A DNA stretch of 10,035 nucleotides from contig JAQCHR010000091.1 in assembly GCA_027619655.1 (NCBI GenBank), forward strand, positions 1 to 10,035. The letters run 5' to 3'. The notes under the pieces are model-generated. The model was not told where the DNA came from and did no database searches. It saw only the letters and a program-made list of their open reading frames with translations. Shown here one piece after another: positions 5,642 through 10,035 of this stretch; position 1 is the stretch's first letter; each line of letters begins with the position of its first letter. This DNA comes from Pseudomonadota bacterium (GTDB lineage Bacteria; Pseudomonadota; Alphaproteobacteria; UBA8366; GCA-2717185). Both the position numbers and the translations under genes were made by a program.

Positions 5642-7159
5642 CTACTGCCCCCGCGGCGATTTCAGCAGGAAGACCAGCGGCATCGCCGCGAAGGCGACCA
5701 GCACCAGAAAGGTGAAAGCGTTCAGGTAGGCGATGGTTTCCGCCTGGGCCGCGACCAGCTTCTGCAGGGATGCGATGCCGGTCATCACATCCAGGCTTCC
5801 CATGGCGGTTGCGCCGGGCTGGTGAAGGGATTCGTTGAACGGGTTGATATGGTCGCGCAGCTCGCTGTAATTGACCTGGGTCGAGCGCACCAGGATCGCG
5901 ACGATGACCGAGGTGCCCATGCTGGCGCCGATAGCGCGAATCAGCGCGAACAGCGCCGCCCCCTCGGTCCGGAATTCCGAGTTCAGGGTGGAGAAGGTCA
6001 CCGTGGTAAGCGTCACCCACATGATGCCGACGCCGAAGCCGTTGATCATTGTCAGCCAGGCGATTTCCATGGCGGAGACCTCGGCGTTCCAGCCGGTCAT
6101 GTAGATCGCGCTGACGCCGACGCAGGCGAGGCCACTCAGGATCAGGTATTTCGCCGGGATTAACCCGGCCAGTATCCCGCCCGCCAGCATTGCGATCATG
6201 GTACCGACGCCGCGCATAGACACCATCCATCCCGCGGCCAGCACCGGGTAGTCCTGCACGTTCTGCAGGAACAGTGGCAGGATGAACAGGCTGGAAAACA
6301 CCGCGATGCCGAAGATGAAGATCAGGCAGACCCCGACGACATAATTGCGGTCCCGGAAGATCGACAGGTTGATATAGGGCGCCGCGGCGGTCAGGCTGTG
6401 CGCGATTAAAATGTAGAACGCCAGCGCAGCGACGGCCGATTCAATGAGGATTTCCAGCGAGTCGAACCAGTCCAGCCGTTCGCCGCGATCCAGCACCATC
6501 TGCAGGCAGACCACGGCCAGGATCAGCGAGATGACGCCGATCCAGTCCAGGCCGTGGCGCCGGGACGGCGTCGCCGGAAGCGTCAGGAATATCCCGACAA
6601 AGGCGAGCAGCCCCAGCGGGACATTCATGAAAAAAACGTAGCGCCAGTCATACCATTCGGTCAGCATCGCGCCGAGCGTCGGCCCGACCACGGGACCCAG
6701 GATCATGCCCATCGACCAGATGCTCATGGCGAAGCCGTGCCGGCGCTTGGGATAGGTATCCAGCATGATCGCCTGCGAAACGGGCAGCAGCGGGGCGCTG
6801 ACAAAGCCCTGCAGCGCCCGCATCAACACCACCTCGCCCAGGCTGGTCGACAGGGCGCACAGCATCGAGGTGACGGTGAAACCGACGATGGATGCGAGGA
6901 ACAGCTGCCGGCGGCCGATTCGCTGGCTGACCCAGCCGGTCAGGATGGTGCCGACGGCGCTGGCGACGACGAAGGCGGTGATGACCCAGCTGATCTGGTC
7001 CGGGCTGGCCGACAGGTTGCCCTGCATGCTCGGCAGCGCCACATAGGCGGTGCTCATATTGACCGCGTGCAGCAGCGACGCCGCCAGCACGGGTAAGGTG
7101 ATGATCACCAGTTCCGATGTGGTGAAGGGCCCGTCGGCCGGCTTGCTGACGGTGTACAA
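5642..7159 (-). CDS. DHA2-family (EmrB/QacA) major facilitator transporter
   Basis: Inner-membrane transporter of 505 residues, the length of 14-helix drug:H+ antiporters. Hydrophobic segments run throughout. The loop 2-3 motif GWVSQRIGRR is at 75-84, and the antiporter motif C region, SMGMILGPVVGPTLGA, lies at about 149-164 followed by DWRYVFFMNVPLG, a hallmark of the EmrB/QacA group. In helix 1 the usual Asp of the D-x-x-x-x-N-V-A-L-P motif is replaced by Asn34 (NMSTAYVALP). The start is TTG 7159, preceded at five bases by AGGAAG; that site overlaps the TAG stop of the enolase-superfamily gene, so translation is probably coupled. No EmrA-type membrane fusion partner is seen in the window. 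Being last in an operon with a dehydratase-like enzyme, it may export or import a metabolite rather than a drug; the substrate is unknown. Confidence 0.93.
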   Translation of the reverse strand: MYTVSKPADGPFTTSELVIITLPVLAASLLHAVNMSTAYVALPSMQGNLSASPDQISWVITAFVVASAVGTILTGWVSQRIGRRQLFLASIVGFTVTSMLCALSTSLGEVVLMRALQGFVSAPLLPVSQAIMLDTYPKRRHGFAMSIWSMGMILGPVVGPTLGAMLTEWYDWRYVFFMNVPLGLLAFVGIFLTLPATPSRRHGLDWIGVISLILAVVCLQMVLDRGERLDWFDSLEILIESAVAALAFYILIAHSLTAAAPYINLSIFRDRNYVVGVCLIFIFGIAVFSSLFILPLFLQNVQDYPVLAAGWMVSMRGVGTMIAMLAGGILAGLIPAKYLILSGLACVGVSAIYMTGWNAEVSAMEIAWLTMINGFGVGIMWVTLTTVTFSTLNSEFRTEGAALFALIRAIGASMGTSVIVAILVRSTQVNYSELRDHINPFNESLHQPGATAMGSLDVMTGIASLQKLVAAQAETIAYLNAFTFLVLVAFAAMPLVFLLKSPRGQ

Positions 7160-7164
7160 ATGCG

Positions 7165-7170
7165 CTTCCT
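7165..7170 (-). promoter_or_regulatory. Ribosome binding site overlapping the upstream stop codon
   Basis: Minus-strand AGGAAG sits five bases before TTG 7159 and shares its first two bases with the TAG stop (7169-7171) of the preceding gene, a layout typical of translational coupling. Confidence 0.65.
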
Positions 7171-8278
7171 ACAGGGCTGCCAGCACGGGCGCGCCCGCCC
7201 GTTCCGGCCGGATATCGATGCCGTAACCGGGGCCGGAAACCTGAAGCACTCCGCCAAGCAACCGCTCGCCCTGCGCCAGCCGGTTGCGCCAGGCCACTTC
7301 GCCATAGGGGAATTCCAGGATTTCCGCATTCCGGTTGGCGGCGACCACATGCGCGCTGGCCGCGGTACAGAGCGGGCCGCTCGGGTTATGCGGGGCGAAG
7401 GCGACGCCATGGCGGGCCGCCATCTTGCAGATGCGGTCCAGTTCGCCGGTGCCGCCGACGAATTTCACGTCGGCGATAGCGACGTCGATGCAGCCGCTCT
7501 TGATCAGCTTCTCCAGCGCCTCGCAGGTGAACAGGTCCTCGCCGCCGGTGACGCGGCCGCCGGATTGCTGGCGCAGTTTGTCGGCCGCGGCCCGGTCCCA
7601 GGAATCGAACGGGTCCTCGATCCACCCGATATCCAGCGATTTTGCAATTTCCGCCAGCAGCGGGCCGGTGTCGTGGGTGAAGCGCCAGTGGCAGTCGATC
7701 ATCAGCGTGGCATTGCTGCCGATGGCCTCGCGCAGCGCCGTCAGCCGCGCCACGCCGGGATCGACAACGCTTTCGCCTTTACTGGCCAGCGCCTTGGGGG
7801 AGACTTCGTCGAAGGGCGCGAATTTTACCCTTGTGATGCCGGCGTCGATGACCTGTTTCCCCGCCGCGGCGATGGTCGCCGCATCGCGGCTGGCGCACAT
7901 GCGGTTCACATTGGCGTAGACCGGCACAGTGGTCCGGACCTTGGCGTTGCCCGCCAGCATCCTGGCGACCGGCACGCCTTTCTGCCGGGCAGCCAGGTCG
8001 TACAGGGCCTGGGCGACGGCGCTGGGCGGTGTCCGGGCCAGCCGGTCCGTCGCCGATATGCGGTCCATCAACCCGGCAGCGGCGTCCAGCGGCGCGATAT
8101 CCCGGCGGGTGAGGCGCCGGCCGATCCGTTCGATTTCCGCGATGCAGGCCGCTTCGTCGCGCGAGTCGCTGGCCTCGCCCCAGCCGCTCAACCCGTCCGC
8201 CGATGTGAGCTGGACCAGGACCCAGTTGCCGCGATGGTTGACGGGAATCGTGTGGATCTTCGTTTCGACGATTTTCAT
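7169..8278 (-). CDS. Enolase-superfamily protein (mandelate racemase / sugar-acid dehydratase type)
   Basis: Cytoplasmic Mg2+-dependent enzyme of 369 residues, normal for the mandelate racemase/muconate lactonizing group. Members abstract the proton next to a carboxylate; many dehydrate aldonic acids. The three metal ligands are visible: Asp195 in MIDCHWRF, Glu221 in WIEDPFDSW and Glu247 in TGGEDLFT. His197, two residues after the first ligand, and His297 in APHNPSGPLCTAAS match the pattern of the D-galactonate dehydratase-like branch. Lys152 in RVKFAPF stands where that branch has a KFDPF-type motif, and Asp270 (IADVKF) and Glu322 close the barrel. The N-terminal capping domain begins MKIVETKI. 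The Shine-Dalgarno site is weak (AAGG 14 bases upstream), but the start agrees with the family. It lies 31 bp behind the rhodanese gene and 9 bp before the transporter gene. A dehydratase for a sugar acid or similar hydroxy acid is inferred; the exact substrate is unknown. Confidence 0.93.
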   Translation of the reverse strand: MKIVETKIHTIPVNHRGNWVLVQLTSADGLSGWGEASDSRDEAACIAEIERIGRRLTRRDIAPLDAAAGLMDRISATDRLARTPPSAVAQALYDLAARQKGVPVARMLAGNAKVRTTVPVYANVNRMCASRDAATIAAAGKQVIDAGITRVKFAPFDEVSPKALASKGESVVDPGVARLTALREAIGSNATLMIDCHWRFTHDTGPLLAEIAKSLDIGWIEDPFDSWDRAAADKLRQQSGGRVTGGEDLFTCEALEKLIKSGCIDVAIADVKFVGGTGELDRICKMAARHGVAFAPHNPSGPLCTAASAHVVAANRNAEILEFPYGEVAWRNRLAQGERLLGGVLQVSGPGYGIDIRPERAGAPVLAAL

Positions 8279-8309
8279 GCCGGATAATTGCGCCTTGCCG
8301 CGTCAGGGA

Positions 8310-9893
8310 TCAAGCCAACACTTTAAACCGCTGTTCTTCATCCGCGGCCATCTGGTTCACCAGCTCGATTTCCCAGGCAAGGTATTCGCGCATGGCCTCT
8401 TCGACATCCTTGCCCTGTTCGCGCGCTTTCAGGCGGATATCGGCCGGCGTGCTGGCCAGATGGCCCTCACCGGTTTCCAGCGGCAGCCCAGCCGCCTGCC
8501 ACGCGCTTGTGCCGCCGGCCAGCGCCATCGCCGTGCCGCCGGCCTCCGCCGCCGCAAGCCGTGCCAGCGCGCCATCCGGTGACGTGAAGACCAGCGCGTA
8601 ATGGGCCGGCAGTTTCGCCAGCGCCGTTTCCAGTTCCGTGCGCATCGCATACCAGGCGCCGGGGATATGCCCCGCGCGGTAGGGGCGGCTGTAATCCAGG
8701 TCGACGACGAGAGTCCCGCCTGCCGTCAGCCGGTCCTGCAGCGCGGCCGGTTCGATGGTCGCGACGGTTACGGCATCGGCTCCGAGTACCACCGGCGCAT
8801 AAGGGCCGGTTGCCAGCCCCGGCGCCGCGGGGTCAAACCGCATGATCGCCGCATCCCAGCCCATCTGCTGCATCCAGGACGCGGTCATGGTCGCGCGGAC
8901 GCCATTGTCGTCCACCAGTACGACCCGCGCGCCCCAGGCGCCGCAGAACACGTCGGTTTCCTGGATCAGCTGCCCGCCCGGCGCGGGACGGACACCCGGC
9001 AGATGCCCCGCCGCGTATTCCTCAGGGGTGCGGACATCCAGCACATACAATGTCCGTTTTGTATCGGCGCGCCAGGATTCCAGCGTTGCGGCGTCGATGG
9101 TCCTGATCCCGGCGCGTTGCGCGACCCTCGCGGCGGCATCCTGCGCCGCCTTCAGCCCCGCCGGCGAAACCGGCGGCGGCCGGCGCGTCGCGTCCTTGAC
9201 CACCTCGTACCCCGCCAGGTGCCAGTCCTGGGTGCCGTTCATCAGGGAGACGACCTTGTTCGGCACCCCGGCATTGATCAGCGACTGCGCGCCGATGATG
9301 CTGCGCGTCCGCCCGCCGCAATTGACGATGACCATCGTATCCGGTGACGGCGTCAGGTCCTTGAAGCGGTACACCAGCTCCGCGCCCGGCACGCTGATCG
9401 CGCCGGGGATGCTGTTGCTGTGATATTCCTCGTAGGACCGGCTGTCGAAGATCGCGATATCCGCCTTGCTGTCCATCAGCGCCTTCAGCTCCGCCGCGGA
9501 GATATAGGGCGTGCCGGCTTCGTGTTCGACGACTTCGGCGAAGGCCTTGCTGGGCACATGCACGCCGCTGTACATCGGGAAGCCGGCGGCGTCCCAGGCG
9601 TCGATGCCGCCGTCCAGCACCGAAACATCCGACCAGCCCAGCGCCGCCATGCGCGCGGCCGCCCGTTCGGCGTAGCCTTCGCCGTCATCGCACCACACAG
9701 CGCGTGTATCGCGGCGCGGTACCAGGTCGCCGGCCAGCGCCTCCATTCGCCCCAGCGGCACGCAGGACGCCATCAGCAGGTGGCGCGCGTCGAACGGCAC
9801 TTCCTCGCGCGCATCCAGCAGCGCGATTTCGCCGCCATCATGGAATGCCGCCTTCAGCGCCTTTGCGCCGATCCGCTTGACTGTGCCGCTCAT
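8310..9893 (-). CDS. Protein of four tandem rhodanese domains (two with catalytic Cys, two degenerate)
   Basis: Cytoplasmic protein of 527 residues built of four rhodanese-like domains, at about 5-110, 130-235, 265-355 and 378-475, plus a charged helical tail (485-527). Rhodaneses carry sulfur as a persulfide on an active-site Cys. Domain 1 has Cys68 in VWCDDGEG and domain 2 Cys192 in VNCGGRTR, a typical active-site loop. At the equivalent place domain 3 has Asp328 (LVDDNG) and domain 4 Ser438 (FTSPDG), so these two are probably structural or regulatory. Each domain keeps the D-x-R or D-x-D strand and the GH-x-PG or related motif (for example LDVRTPEEYAAGHLPG in domain 3 and AGHIPGAW in domain 4). 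The start ATG has a strong Shine-Dalgarno site. It is first in the operon with the enolase-superfamily and transporter genes. A sulfur-transfer or sulfur-handling role is inferred. Confidence 0.93.
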   Translation of the reverse strand: MSGTVKRIGAKALKAAFHDGGEIALLDAREEVPFDARHLLMASCVPLGRMEALAGDLVPRRDTRAVWCDDGEGYAERAAARMAALGWSDVSVLDGGIDAWDAAGFPMYSGVHVPSKAFAEVVEHEAGTPYISAAELKALMDSKADIAIFDSRSYEEYHSNSIPGAISVPGAELVYRFKDLTPSPDTMVIVNCGGRTRSIIGAQSLINAGVPNKVVSLMNGTQDWHLAGYEVVKDATRRPPPVSPAGLKAAQDAAARVAQRAGIRTIDAATLESWRADTKRTLYVLDVRTPEEYAAGHLPGVRPAPGGQLIQETDVFCGAWGARVVLVDDNGVRATMTASWMQQMGWDAAIMRFDPAAPGLATGPYAPVVLGADAVTVATIEPAALQDRLTAGGTLVVDLDYSRPYRAGHIPGAWYAMRTELETALAKLPAHYALVFTSPDGALARLAAAEAGGTAMALAGGTSAWQAAGLPLETGEGHLASTPADIRLKAREQGKDVEEAMREYLAWEIELVNQMAADEEQRFKVLA

Positions 9894-9898
9894 AATGT

Positions 9899-9907
9899 CT
9901 CTCCCCC
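9899..9907 (-). promoter_or_regulatory. Ribosome binding site of the four-rhodanese gene
   Basis: Minus-strand GGGGGAGAG has its GGAG core seven bases before the ATG at 9893. It is a strong site at the head of the leftward operon. Confidence 0.8.
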
Positions 9908-9972
9908 GTATCTGGCTTTTTAATGTTGGCGCGTATCATGGCGCGGAACGGGGCCTGAAATCTAGGTCAGAT

Positions 9973-10013
9973 CATGGTTGGTTGGAATCACCGTTGGCGA
10001 TCCAACAACCATG
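9973..10013. promoter_or_regulatory. Imperfect inverted repeat upstream of the rhodanese operon, candidate operator
   Basis: CATGGTTGGTTGGA (9973-9986) pairs with TCCAACAACCATG (10001-10013) with a single bulged base and a 14-base loop. Inside the same stretch lies a second, mutually exclusive dyad, GTTGG-CGAT-CCAAC (9993-10006). It lies 80 to 120 bases before the rhodanese start, in the region where the operon promoter is expected. The rest of 9908-10035 shows no gene and no clear -35/-10 pair. It could equally belong to a divergent gene beyond the right edge. Confidence 0.45.
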
Positions 10014-10035
10014 TGAATCTGGTCTATCTTATTGA

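Noticed and set aside
7160..8287. Plus-strand open frame opposite the enolase-superfamily gene
   Set aside because: The minus strand has every metal ligand of the family in place; the plus-strand product is an Arg/Gln/Asp-rich shadow.
8601..9923. Plus-strand open frames opposite the four-rhodanese gene
   Set aside because: Several short frames have arginine-rich shadow composition while the minus strand encodes recognisable rhodanese motifs.

Overview
The window reads as a chromosomal segment of a GC-rich proteobacterium, most likely an alphaproteobacterium (Rhodospirillales-like). This is judged from base composition, strong Shine-Dalgarno sites, some GTG and TTG starts, and the protein families present; it is inference, not a measured placement. 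No RNA gene, insertion sequence, CRISPR array or phage gene is visible. Eight protein genes fill almost the whole window.

Left part (1-3735): a flavin-dependent monooxygenase of the NtaA/SnaA/DszA class runs leftward off the edge. It is divergent from a rightward group of three genes: an exported protein that joins a c-type cytochrome domain to a seven-bladed Vgb-like beta-propeller, a TauD/TfdA-type Fe(II)/2-oxoglutarate dioxygenase, and a small pyridoxamine-phosphate-oxidase-like flavin protein. The shared 187-bp intergenic region holds a promoter-like pair for the monooxygenase. That pair would give a leaderless mRNA, and its spacer carries two overlapping inverted repeats, so it looks like a repressed promoter.

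Middle (3749-5462): two leftward genes encode a transglutaminase-like cysteine protease homologue and Anbu, the proteasome/HslV-related Ntn hydrolase, whose Thr, Asp and Lys active-site residues are intact. These two are known partners. The usual third and fourth members of the Anbu locus (circularly permuted ATP-grasp and alpha-E proteins) are absent from this window. The transglutaminase homologue has Ala where the canonical catalytic His is expected.

Right part (5642-9893): a tight leftward operon encodes a protein with four tandem rhodanese domains (two with the active-site Cys, two without), an enolase-superfamily sugar-acid-dehydratase-like protein, and a 14-helix DHA2 (EmrB/QacA) transporter. 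The transporter starts at TTG, and its ribosome site overlaps the stop codon of the gene before it. Upstream of the rhodanese gene lies a strong imperfect inverted repeat that could be an operator.

Taken together the flanks suggest peripheral catabolism or organosulfur scavenging (a DszA-class monooxygenase, a TauD-class dioxygenase, rhodaneses), but no substrate can be read from the sequence. The most distinctive items are the cytochrome-propeller fusion, the four-rhodanese protein, the reduced Anbu locus and the leaderless operator-promoter.
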